Shown in pieces: positions 41,262 to 49,565 of a stretch of 64,000 nucleotides of DNA (the first letter of the stretch is position 1; each line of letters starts with the position of its first letter). Both the position numbers and the translations under genes were made by a program. The notes under the pieces are model-generated. The model saw nothing but the letters and a program-made list of their open reading frames with translations. It had not been told where the DNA came from and searched no databases. Origin of the DNA: CANKHA01 sp035699705 (GTDB lineage: Bacteria; Pseudomonadota; Alphaproteobacteria; Rhizobiales; Xanthobacteraceae); the NCBI GenBank assembly GCA_035699705.1, contig DASSPI010000056.1, positions 1-64,000 of the forward strand, written 5' to 3'.

Positions 41262-42719
41262 ATGAACGTCCAGAGCAAGCCGACCGCCGCCATCCGCCAC
41301 GAAGGCATGCGCATTGCCGGCCAGCGTGTCGACCTCGACGAGCGGATTGAGGTGTTCAATCCCTATAATAATGCCGTAGTCGGTACGGTGCCGGCGGCCC
41401 GCGCGGAACATGTGCGCTCGGCTTTTGCCAAGGCCGCATCTTTCAAGCCCAAGCTCACCCGCTACGAACGGCAGCAGATCCTCATCCGCACGGCCGAGCT
41501 GTTGCGGGACCGCAAGGAGGACTTCGCCCGCCTGATCACCGCGGAATCCGGGCTGTGCTGGAAGGATTCTCTCTATGAAGCCGGCCGCGCCTATGACGTT
41601 TATTCCTTCGCCGGCCAGCTCACTATTCTGGACGACGGCGAGATCTATTCCTGCGATATCTCGCCTCAGGCCAAGCTGCGCAAGATCTTCACCATGCGCA
41701 TGCCGCTCAATGGCGTCATCTCCGCCATCACGCCGTTCAATCACCCGCTCAACATGGTGTCGCACAAGATCGCGCCGGCCATCGCCACCAACAACCGGGT
41801 GGTGCTGAAGCCGACCGAGCTGACGCCGCTGACCGCGCTGGCGCTGGCGGACGTGCTCTACGAGGCCGGGCTGCCGCCCGAAATGCTGTCGGTGGTTACC
41901 GGCAATCCCTCTGCCATGGGGGATGCCATGATCACCGATCCGGACTGCGACCTCATCACCTTCACCGGCTCGGTAAAGGTCGGCAAATATATCGCCGGCA
42001 AGGCCGGCTATCGCCGTATCGTGCTTGAGCTCGGCGGCAACGATCCGCTGATCGTGATGGAGGACGCCGATCTTGCCAAGGCGGCGGAGCTGGCGGTCAT
42101 GGGCGCAACCAAGAATTCCGGCCAGCGCTGCACTGCGGTCAAGCGTATCCTGGTGGTGGAAAGCGTAGCCGACGAGTTCTCCCGGCAGGTCGTCGCCAAG
42201 GCCAAGACGCTGAAATTCGGCGACCCGCTGGATCCGTCAACCGACGTCGGAACCGTGATCAATGAAGGCGCGGCCAAGCTGTTCGAGCGGCGGGTGCAGG
42301 ACGCAGTCGGCAGGGGCGCGGTGCTGCTGCATGGCGGCCAGCGTGACGGCGCGCTCTACGCGCCGACGGTCGTAGACAGGGTGCCTTACGATTGCGAGTT
42401 GGTGCATGAGGAGACGTTCGGGCCAGTCATTCCGATCGTCCGCTGCCCCGACGACATCGCGGAGGTGATCCGCATCTCCAATTCGACCGCCTATGGCTTA
42501 TCGTCCGGCGTCTGCACGTCCAAGCTCGAATACATCACCCGCTTCATCAATGAGCTGGAAGTGGGTACCGTGAATGTCTGGGAGGTTCCGGGCTATCGGA
42601 TCGAGATGTCTCCGTTCGGCGGCATCAAGGATTCCGGGCTCGGCTACAAGGAGGGTGTTGTCGAGGCGATGAAGTCCTTCACGAATATGAAGACTTATTC
42701 GCTGCCATGGCCGGTTTGA
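41262..42719 (+). CDS. phnY: Phosphonoacetaldehyde dehydrogenase
   Basis: A 485-residue NAD-dependent aldehyde dehydrogenase. ITPFNHPLNMVSHKIAPAIA (NAD site), VLELGGNDPLIVMEDADLAK (general-base Glu), NSGQRCTAVKRIL (catalytic Cys near residue 287) and EETFGPVIPIV are the ALDH landmarks. Its position directly after phnW and phnA identifies it as PhnY, which oxidises phosphonoacetaldehyde to phosphonoacetate for PhnA. The C-terminus contains PGYRIEMSPFGGIKDSGLGY. Confidence 0.9.
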   Translation: MNVQSKPTAAIRHEGMRIAGQRVDLDERIEVFNPYNNAVVGTVPAARAEHVRSAFAKAASFKPKLTRYERQQILIRTAELLRDRKEDFARLITAESGLCWKDSLYEAGRAYDVYSFAGQLTILDDGEIYSCDISPQAKLRKIFTMRMPLNGVISAITPFNHPLNMVSHKIAPAIATNNRVVLKPTELTPLTALALADVLYEAGLPPEMLSVVTGNPSAMGDAMITDPDCDLITFTGSVKVGKYIAGKAGYRRIVLELGGNDPLIVMEDADLAKAAELAVMGATKNSGQRCTAVKRILVVESVADEFSRQVVAKAKTLKFGDPLDPSTDVGTVINEGAAKLFERRVQDAVGRGAVLLHGGQRDGALYAPTVVDRVPYDCELVHEETFGPVIPIVRCPDDIAEVIRISNSTAYGLSSGVCTSKLEYITRFINELEVGTVNVWEVPGYRIEMSPFGGIKDSGLGYKEGVVEAMKSFTNMKTYSLPWPV

Positions 42720-42768
42720 CTGTACCGGACGGTTACGACCGGAGTTCTTGTCATCGCGCCTTCATATG

Positions 42769-42785
42769 TCCGTGACAATCACGGA
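42769..42785 (+). promoter_or_regulatory. Short inverted repeat upstream of the AEP importer genes
   Basis: TCCGTGA (42769-42775) and TCACGGA (42779-42785) are perfect 7-bp arms with a three-base spacer, in the 94-bp gap between phnY and the binding-protein gene. It may be an internal operator or a small hairpin adjusting expression of the transport genes. Confidence 0.4.
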
Positions 42786-42813
42786 ACGAAGGCGTTCACA
42801 GGAGGGGAGTCAG

Positions 42814-43842
42814 ATGAAGCGTAAACTGGCAATAGGGGCCGCACTCGGCCTCGCGATGGCGTGTGCAGCGGCGCAGCCGGCGGCAGCGCAGAAAACCGAC
42901 CTCACGATCTATACGGCGCTGGAAAACGACCAGCTTGCGCCATTCAAGCAGTCGATCGAAGCCGCGGTTCCCGACGTGAATGTAGTCTGGGTGCGCGACT
43001 CCACCGGCGTCATTACCGCGCGTTTCCTCGCCGAGAAGGATAACCCGCGTGCGGATATGGTTATGGGCCTGGCGGCGTCCAGCCTGCTGCTATTCGAGAA
43101 GATGAACGTGCTGGAAACCTATAAGCCCGCCGGCGTGGACGCTCTGAAGCCGGCCTACCGCGACAGCCAGGAACCCTATACCTGGACCGGGATGGACGCC
43201 TTCATCGGCGTAATCTGCTTCAACACCGCGGAAGCCGGCAAGGCCAAAATCGCGGCGCCGACATCATGGAAGGATCTGACCAAGCCGGAATACAAGGGCC
43301 AACTGGTGATGCCGCATCCGGCGTCTTCCGGCACCGGCTATCTCACCGTGGCGGCCTGGCTGCAAACCATGGGTGAGGCGGAAGCCTGGAAATTCATGGA
43401 CGCGCTGCATGAGAACATGGCCGTCTATACCCATTCCGGTTCGGCCCCATGCGTGCAGGCGGCCAAGGGCGAACGCGTCGCCGGCATCGCGCTCGACATG
43501 CGCGGCGCTTCGGAAAAGACCAAGGGAGCTCCGCTCGAGGTCATTGTCCCGAAGGAGGGCGTCGGCTGGGACATGGAAGCCGTCGCCATCGTCAAGGGCA
43601 CGAAGAAGCTTGCGGCAGCCAAGAAGGTTGCGGACTGGAGCGCCACCAAGGCGGCAAATGAGCTCTATTCCAAGACCTACGCCGCCGTCGCCCATCCGGA
43701 CGTCAAGAACATTCCGCAGAATTATCCCCCGACAGCCGAGAAGGGCATGGTGAAAAATGACTTTGCCTGGATGGCTGAAAACCGCGAGCGCATCCTGGCG
43801 GAATGGGCCAAGCGCTACGAATCCAAGGCCGCGCCGAAGTAA
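42814..43842 (+). CDS. phnS2: 2-Aminoethylphosphonate ABC transporter substrate-binding protein
   Basis: A 342-residue periplasmic receptor with a signal peptide ending near AAA-QKT (residue 26). The mature start LTIYTALENDQLAPFKQSIE and later RFLAEKDNPRADMVMGLAAS match the AEP receptor family (phnS2 type). Strong GGAGGGGAG precedes ATG 42814; the longer frame from 42748 has no signal-like start. It is followed by a GC-rich hairpin and then the ATPase gene, so it belongs to the phosphonate operon and should capture AEP in the periplasm. Confidence 0.88.
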   Translation: MKRKLAIGAALGLAMACAAAQPAAAQKTDLTIYTALENDQLAPFKQSIEAAVPDVNVVWVRDSTGVITARFLAEKDNPRADMVMGLAASSLLLFEKMNVLETYKPAGVDALKPAYRDSQEPYTWTGMDAFIGVICFNTAEAGKAKIAAPTSWKDLTKPEYKGQLVMPHPASSGTGYLTVAAWLQTMGEAEAWKFMDALHENMAVYTHSGSAPCVQAAKGERVAGIALDMRGASEKTKGAPLEVIVPKEGVGWDMEAVAIVKGTKKLAAAKKVADWSATKAANELYSKTYAAVAHPDVKNIPQNYPPTAEKGMVKNDFAWMAENRERILAEWAKRYESKAAPK

Positions 43843-43857
43843 GGCAACCGGAACAGT

Positions 43858-43880
43858 CCCCCGGGGCTTGCCCCCGGGGG
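43858..43880 (+). promoter_or_regulatory. GC-rich intercistronic hairpin after the AEP receptor gene
   Basis: A perfect 9-bp stem of only G and C (43858-43866 with 43872-43880) with a CTTGC loop starts 15 bp after the receptor stop. There is no T tract. Such a hairpin would let the receptor message accumulate above the ATPase and permease messages. Confidence 0.6.
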
Positions 43881-43940
43881 GTTATCTCGCCCACGATGTC
43901 CTTTGCCGGGAAAGGCATTGGGGCAATCGGGCAGGGTGCA

Positions 43941-45080
43941 ATGAAGAATCCGAACGATCCGGCATCCCACAGGGGCGATGGGTCCGGCAACGGTTCCGCG
44001 GCGCAGGCTGCGCCGTTTCTGCGTATCCGCAATCTGACAAAACGCTTCGGCGTCTTCACCGCGCTGGAAGCTGTGTCGCTTGACGTCTATCGCGGCGAGT
44101 TCATCTGTTTTCTCGGACCTTCCGGCTGCGGCAAGACCACCTTGCTGCGCGCCATCGCCGGACTCGATCCGCAGAACGAAGGCAGCATCGAGATCGCGGG
44201 CCGCGATGTCTCGCGGCTCCCGCCGGCGGCGCGCGATTTCGGCATCGTTTTCCAGTCCTATGCGCTGTTTCCCAACCTGACGGTCGCCGGCAACGTGGGC
44301 TACGGCCTGGTCAACCGCAGGCGATCCCGCAGCGAAATCGACGTCCGTGTGCGGGAATTGCTTGCGCTTGTCGGGCTGAGCGATCAGGAAAGGAAATATC
44401 CGGTGCAGCTTTCCGGCGGGCAGCAGCAGCGTGTTGCGCTGGCGCGCGCTTTAGCGACCTCGCCCGGGCTTTTGCTGCTCGACGAGCCGCTCTCCGCGCT
44501 CGATGCGCGGGTGCGCCTGCGCCTGCGCGATGAAATCAAATCGCTGCAGCGGCGGCTGGGCGTGACCACCATCATGGTGACGCATGACCAGGAAGAAGCA
44601 CTCGCCATGGCGGATCGCATCGTGGTGATGAACCAGGGCGTCATCGACCAGGTCGGCATGCCTCTGGAGATTTATCGCGCGCCGACCACGCCTTTCGTGG
44701 CGGATTTCGTCGGCAGCATGACGTTCCTGAATGCCGAGGTGTCGGGCGCGGACCGCCTGCGCGTCGGCACGCTGGAAATCTGCTGCGCGGACGCCTCCCG
44801 CTTCACCCGCGGCACGCCGGTGCGGCTCGGCCTGCGGCCGGAAGAGGTGAGGGTCCGCAATCTCGACGCCTCTATGCCCAATGTGATCGACGCCACTGTC
44901 ACCAGTCTCGATTTTCTCGGACCATTCTGCCGCGCACAGCTCAAGCCTGCGGGGGCACCGGACGTGACGATTCTGGCCGATTTCTCCGCCAATCTGATGC
45001 GGGACCTCGGGGTCAGCCAGGGGCAAAAGCTGACAATCGCGCTGCCGCCGGATTCGCTTCGGGTCTTTGCCAGGAGCTGA
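43941..45080 (+). CDS. phnT2: AEP ABC transporter ATP-binding protein
   Basis: A 379-residue ABC ATPase. Walker A GPSGCGKTTLLRAIAGL, Q-loop FQSYALFPNLTV, signature LSGGQQQRVALARALA, Walker B LLLLDEPLSALDARVR and the switch His in VTHDQEEALAMADRI are all intact. A TOBE-like C-terminal domain (about residues 280-375) is typical of importers of this class. ATG 43941 is preceded by AGGGTG; the upstream in-frame ATG 43896 is less likely. It is coupled to the permease gene three bases downstream. Confidence 0.92.
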   Translation: MKNPNDPASHRGDGSGNGSAAQAAPFLRIRNLTKRFGVFTALEAVSLDVYRGEFICFLGPSGCGKTTLLRAIAGLDPQNEGSIEIAGRDVSRLPPAARDFGIVFQSYALFPNLTVAGNVGYGLVNRRRSRSEIDVRVRELLALVGLSDQERKYPVQLSGGQQQRVALARALATSPGLLLLDEPLSALDARVRLRLRDEIKSLQRRLGVTTIMVTHDQEEALAMADRIVVMNQGVIDQVGMPLEIYRAPTTPFVADFVGSMTFLNAEVSGADRLRVGTLEICCADASRFTRGTPVRLGLRPEEVRVRNLDASMPNVIDATVTSLDFLGPFCRAQLKPAGAPDVTILADFSANLMRDLGVSQGQKLTIALPPDSLRVFARS

Positions 45081-45083
45081 GCA

Positions 45084-46793
45084 GTGGCCGACGCAGTTCT
45101 AGCCAGCAAGTCTACGCCGCAGTTCATCGCGCCGCGCATCGATCGTGATGCCCTGCTGTTCCGCGCCGGGATCGTCCTGCTGGTCGGCTGGCTGCTTCTC
45201 ACCATCGCTTTGCCGCTCTGGACGCTGCTGTCGAAAAGCTTTCAGAATGCGGATGGCCAGTTTATCGGCTTCGCCAATTACATCCGCTACTTCTCGACGC
45301 CGGCGCTGTTCAACTCGATATTCAACAGCCTGTGGGTGGCGGTGATTTCTACCGCGATCGTAATTCCCCTGGCCTATCTCTATGCCTTTGCGCTCACCCG
45401 CAGCCGGATGAAGTTCAAAGGACTGTTTTACGCAGCAGCGCTGTTGCCGGTGTTCGCGCCCTCGTTGCTCTCCGCCATTTCGCTGATCTATCTGTTCGGT
45501 AATCAGGGTCTTTTGAAGCACCTTTTATTCGGCGCTTCGATCTACGGCCCGCTCGGGATCATCATCTCCCAGATCTATTACTGCTTTCCGCCGGCAGTAA
45601 TCATCCTGGTCACCGCGCTGACGCTGGCCGACGCGCGGCTTTACGAGATTGCGGAAGCGCTCGGCACCTCGAAATCCCGGGTGTTCCGCACGGTGACTTT
45701 GCCGGGCATAAAATATGGCCTGATCAACGCCTGTTTCGTCGTCTTCACCGTGGTGGTCACCGATTTCGGCATCGCCAAAGTGATCGGTGGCGGATTCAAT
45801 GTGCTGGCGACCGACGCCTATAAGCAGGTCATCGGCCAGCAGAATTTCTCCATGGGCGCGGTGGTCGGCATGATCCTGCTGACGCCGGCGGTGCTGGCCT
45901 TCGTCATCGACCGCCTGGTGCAGCGCCGCCAATTCGCGCTGCTGTCAGCGCGCGCAGTGCCGCTGGAGCCGAAGCCCAACGGTTTGCGCGACCTGGCGGT
46001 CACTGTTTACGCCACGGTTGTTGCATCTGTGATCATCGGTCTCCTCGGCGTGGCCGTGTGGGCTTCCTTCGTCACTTATTGGCCGTACAATCTGTCGCTA
46101 TCGCTAAGCAATTACAGCTTCGGCACGTTCGATGCGGACGGCTGGTCGCCATATTTCAACTCGGTGAAGATGGCGGCGCTGGCGGCGCTGATCGGAACGA
46201 CGGTGGTTTTCACCGGCGCCTATCTGATCGACAAGACCAAGATTTCTCCGGGCGGCAGGGCCCTGGCGCATTTGCTGGCGATGCTGCCGATGGCCGTGCC
46301 CGGCCTGGTGTTGGGGCTGGGCTATGTATTCTTTTTCAATGCGCCGTGGAATCCGCTGAACATCCTGTACGGCACGTTGCTGGTGTTGGTCGTCAATACC
46401 ACGACGCATTTTTACACGGTCGCGCATATCACGGCGCTCACAGCGCTCAAGCAAATCGATCCCGAATTTGAATCCGTGGCGGCATCGCTCAAAGTACCGG
46501 TCTGGCGCACCTTCGGCCGGGTCACGGTGCCGATTTGCATGCCGGCGATTCTTGATATCGCCGTCTACATGTTTGTCAGCGCGCTCACCACCGTCTCGGC
46601 GGTGATCTTCCTTTACGGTCCCGGCACCAAGCTGGCTTCGGTCGCAATCGTGCATATGGATGAAGCGGGCGTAACAGCGGGTGCCGCCGCCATGGCGACG
46701 CTGATCGTCGCGACGGCACTCTCGGCCAAGCTGCTGCATGTATTGCTTAACCGGCTGGTGTTGACGCGTCTGCAAGCCTGGCGGCGGCGCTGA
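45084..46793 (+). CDS. phnU2: AEP ABC transporter permease (two fused transmembrane domains)
   Basis: A 569-residue permease with about 12 helices. It consists of two fused BPD_transp_1 domains, so a single gene supplies both transmembrane halves, as in iron/AEP-type importers. Each half has an EAA-type cytoplasmic loop: EIAEALGTSKSRVFRTVTLP in the first, FESVAASLKVPVWRTFGRVT in the second. The start is GTG 45084, three bases after the ATPase stop. The stop overlaps the pbfA-like start by one base. Confidence 0.9.
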   Translation: MADAVLASKSTPQFIAPRIDRDALLFRAGIVLLVGWLLLTIALPLWTLLSKSFQNADGQFIGFANYIRYFSTPALFNSIFNSLWVAVISTAIVIPLAYLYAFALTRSRMKFKGLFYAAALLPVFAPSLLSAISLIYLFGNQGLLKHLLFGASIYGPLGIIISQIYYCFPPAVIILVTALTLADARLYEIAEALGTSKSRVFRTVTLPGIKYGLINACFVVFTVVVTDFGIAKVIGGGFNVLATDAYKQVIGQQNFSMGAVVGMILLTPAVLAFVIDRLVQRRQFALLSARAVPLEPKPNGLRDLAVTVYATVVASVIIGLLGVAVWASFVTYWPYNLSLSLSNYSFGTFDADGWSPYFNSVKMAALAALIGTTVVFTGAYLIDKTKISPGGRALAHLLAMLPMAVPGLVLGLGYVFFFNAPWNPLNILYGTLLVLVVNTTTHFYTVAHITALTALKQIDPEFESVAASLKVPVWRTFGRVTVPICMPAILDIAVYMFVSALTTVSAVIFLYGPGTKLASVAIVHMDEAGVTAGAAAMATLIVATALSAKLLHVLLNRLVLTRLQAWRRR

Positions 46794-48163
46794 TGCGCGG
46801 CCCCGCGACCAATGCAGGCGCACCTGCGCCTTCGGAGAGCGACACAAATCTGTCGCCAGAGCGGCGCGCCTGGGCCGCGCGCAATCTCGATGCAGCGGGG
46901 CGCGCGCTGCTGGCGGAGGACGAGCGTTATTTCCTGCGCCAGTCGGTTTCGACGCCTTGCCTCAATGCCATCGTGAAGGCGGAAGGCATCTTCATTGAAG
47001 ACGCCGGCGGCCACCGCATGATGGATTTCCACGGCAACAATGTGCATCACGTCGGCTATGGCCATCCGCGGATCAAGCGCGCAATTGCCGAGCAGATGGA
47101 AGCGCTGCCTTTCACCCCGCGCCGCTACACGTCCGAACCCGCCGTGGCGCTGGCAAGGAAGCTTGCCTCCATCGCGCCAGGAAACCTGGGCAAGGTGCTG
47201 TTCACCACCGGCGGCTCCGACGCCATCGAAATCGCCATCAAGCTCGCGCGCGCGGCCACCGGCCGATACAAGACCTTGTCGTTCTGGGACGCCTTTCACG
47301 GTGCGGGCTTCGGCTCAGCCGCCGTTGGCGGCGAGGCGCTATTCCGCTCCGGTCCCATCGGACCGCTGATGCCGGGCGCGGAACATATCGCGCCCTTTTC
47401 CAGCTACCGCTGTCCCTACGGTACTTCCAATGCCGAAGAATCCTCTGCCGCCTGCGCGCGCATGATCGATTACGTGCTCGGTCGCGAGGGCGATGTTGCC
47501 GCGCTGATCGCCGAGCCGGTACGCGCGGTGCCTTACATTCCAGCGCCCGGTTTCTGGCAAGACGTCCGCAAGATCTGCGACCGCCACGGCACCTTGCTGG
47601 TGTTCGACGAAATCCCCACCGGGCTCGGCAAGACCGGTAAGATGTTCGCCTGTGAGCACGACGGTGTCGTCCCGGACGTCCTGGTGCTCGGCAAGGCTTT
47701 GGGCGGCGGCATCCTGCCGATCGCTGCGGTGATCGCGCGGCCCGAGCTCGATGTCGGCGCCGATTATGCCTTCGGCCATTACACCCATGAGAAGAACCCG
47801 GTGACCGCGCGGGCGGCTCTTACCACCATCGAAATTATCGAGAATGAAGGTTTGGTGGCCAATTCCGCCAAGGTCGGCGCCGCTGCGCTGGCGCGCCTTC
47901 AGGAGATCATGGCCAAGCGCGCGATTGTGGGCGATGTGCGCGGCGTCGGCCTCCTTCTCGGCGTCGAGCTGGTCAGCGACCGCGCCGCCAAGGCGCCGGC
48001 CAATGCCGAAGCGGAAAAGGTCATGTACCGAGCGCTGGAGAAGGGTTTATCGTTCAAGACCACGTTCGGGAATGTGCTGACCCTGACGCCACCTTTGACT
48101 GTGACGCAGGCGCAGATGGATCGCGCTCTCGATATTATCGATGAATGTCTCGCGGCGATTTGA
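46793..48163 (+). CDS. pbfA: PLP-dependent class III aminotransferase-fold enzyme, probable (R)-1-hydroxy-2-aminoethylphosphonate ammonia-lyase
   Basis: A 456-residue fold-type I PLP enzyme of the class III aminotransferase group. YFLRQSVSTPCLNAI, DFHGNNVHHVGYGHP and PFTPRRYTSEPAVALA are the pattern seen in PbfA-type proteins encoded with phnW or phnX. FTTGGSDAIEIAIKLA, LVFDEIPTGLGKTGKMF and the Schiff-base Lys in LVLGKALGGGILPIA complete the PLP site. PbfA removes ammonia from hydroxylated AEP to give phosphonoacetaldehyde, the same intermediate PhnW makes, so it widens substrate range. The assignment rests on motif pattern and context; an ordinary omega-aminotransferase is the main alternative. 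Confidence 0.8.
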   Translation: MRGPATNAGAPAPSESDTNLSPERRAWAARNLDAAGRALLAEDERYFLRQSVSTPCLNAIVKAEGIFIEDAGGHRMMDFHGNNVHHVGYGHPRIKRAIAEQMEALPFTPRRYTSEPAVALARKLASIAPGNLGKVLFTTGGSDAIEIAIKLARAATGRYKTLSFWDAFHGAGFGSAAVGGEALFRSGPIGPLMPGAEHIAPFSSYRCPYGTSNAEESSAACARMIDYVLGREGDVAALIAEPVRAVPYIPAPGFWQDVRKICDRHGTLLVFDEIPTGLGKTGKMFACEHDGVVPDVLVLGKALGGGILPIAAVIARPELDVGADYAFGHYTHEKNPVTARAALTTIEIIENEGLVANSAKVGAAALARLQEIMAKRAIVGDVRGVGLLLGVELVSDRAAKAPANAEAEKVMYRALEKGLSFKTTFGNVLTLTPPLTVTQAQMDRALDIIDECLAAI

Positions 48164-48177
48164 AGGGGCAGGGGATC

Positions 48178-49545
48178 ATGGCGGGCAATCTTTCCTTCGA
48201 TGAATTGAAAAAGGCGGTCAGGTCCAGCGGCATCGACACCATTGTCGTCGCGATGGCGGACATGCAGGGCCGGCTGATCGGCAAGCGCTTTCAAGGAGAG
48301 TATTTCGTCGACGGGGCGCATGAGGAAACCCACGCCTGCAATTATCTGCTCGCCAACGACATCGACATGGAGCCGGTGCCTGGTTACGCGGCGGCAAGCT
48401 GGGAGAAGGGCTACGGCGATTTCGTCATGAAGCCCGATATGGCGACACTGCGACGAATTCCCTGGCTCGAAGGGACCGCGCTGGTGCTGGCGGACGTGCT
48501 CGACCACCATCATCACGACGTGCCGCATTCGCCGCGCGCGATGCTGAAGAAGCAGATCTCCCGGCTGAAGCAGCAGAAGATGCAGGCCTTCCTGGCTTCC
48601 GAGCTGGAGTTTTATCTGTTCGACGAATCCTATGAAAGCGCGGCCGGGAAACGTTATGTCGGGCTGAAAACCGCCGGGACTTACATCGAGGACTACCACG
48701 TGCTGCAGACCGCCAAGGAGGAGGGCGTGATGCGCGCCATCCGCAACGGCCTGCAGGGCGCCGGCATTCCAGTGGAGAATTCCAAGGGCGAGTGGGGCCC
48801 GGGCCAGGAAGAGATCAACGTCCGCTATGCCGATGCGCTGGAAATGGCGGACCGCCACGTTATCCTGAAAAACGGGGTGAAGGAGATCGCCTGGGCGCAA
48901 GGCAAGTCGGTCACTTTCATGGCGAAGTGGAATTACGGCCTCGCCGGCTCAAGCTCGCATATCCACGCGTCGCTCTGGGACGCTGCCGGCAAGACGCCGC
49001 TATTCTATGACCGCAAGGGCGAATACGGCATGTCGCCGCTGATGAAGAGCTTCGTCGCCGGCCAGCTTAAATATGCGCGCGACATCACTTATTTTCTGGC
49101 GCCCTACATCAATTCCTACAAACGCTTTCAGGTCGGTACCTTCGCGCCGACCAAGGCGATCTGGAGCCGTGACAACCGCACCGCGGGTTTCCGGCTCTGC
49201 GGCGAAGAAACCAAGGCGATCCGCATCGAGTGCCGCATCGGCGGCGCGGATCTCAATCCCTATCTCGCCTTCAGCGCCTTGCTGGCCGCCGGGCTTGCCG
49301 GGATCGAGGAAAAGCTGAAGCTGCCGCCGGCCTATTCCGGCGATGCCTATCACGGTGCGCAGCTCCCCGAGGTGCCGAAGACGCTGCGGGAAGCGGCCGC
49401 CGCCTTCGGGCAATCCAAGATGCTGCGCACCGCGCTCGGCGACGCGGTGGTCGATCATTATGCCCGCACTGCGGAATGGGAGCAGTTCGAATACGACCGC
49501 CGCATCACCGATTGGGAGCTGACCCGCGGCTTCGAGCGCTACTGA
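48178..49545 (+). CDS. Glutamine synthetase family protein (gamma-glutamyl-amine ligase type)
   Basis: A 455-residue protein with the full glutamine-synthetase catalytic fold: ELEFYLF and GPGQEEINVRYADALEMADR (metal and glutamate site), GSSSHIHASLWDAAGK (ATP/metal His), NSYKRFQVGTFAPTKAIWSR (Arg-rich substrate loop) and ECRIGGADLNPYLAFSALLA. This is the PuuA/GMAS-like branch that joins glutamate to an amine in place of ammonia. ATG 48178 follows CAGGGGAT; the frame opens at 48145 inside pbfA. Coupled to the AEP genes, its amine may be AEP, a hydroxy- or N-methyl-AEP, or ethanolamine. That substrate is inference. Confidence 0.87.
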   Translation: MAGNLSFDELKKAVRSSGIDTIVVAMADMQGRLIGKRFQGEYFVDGAHEETHACNYLLANDIDMEPVPGYAAASWEKGYGDFVMKPDMATLRRIPWLEGTALVLADVLDHHHHDVPHSPRAMLKKQISRLKQQKMQAFLASELEFYLFDESYESAAGKRYVGLKTAGTYIEDYHVLQTAKEEGVMRAIRNGLQGAGIPVENSKGEWGPGQEEINVRYADALEMADRHVILKNGVKEIAWAQGKSVTFMAKWNYGLAGSSSHIHASLWDAAGKTPLFYDRKGEYGMSPLMKSFVAGQLKYARDITYFLAPYINSYKRFQVGTFAPTKAIWSRDNRTAGFRLCGEETKAIRIECRIGGADLNPYLAFSALLAAGLAGIEEKLKLPPAYSGDAYHGAQLPEVPKTLREAAAAFGQSKMLRTALGDAVVDHYARTAEWEQFEYDRRITDWELTRGFERY

Positions 49546-49565
49546 ACACACCGAGAACAAGAAGA

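Noticed and set aside
49230..49565. Upstream extension of the aldehyde dehydrogenase frame
   Set aside because: It lies inside the GS-family gene in another phase and shows no ALDH character; the ATG at 49566 fits family length.
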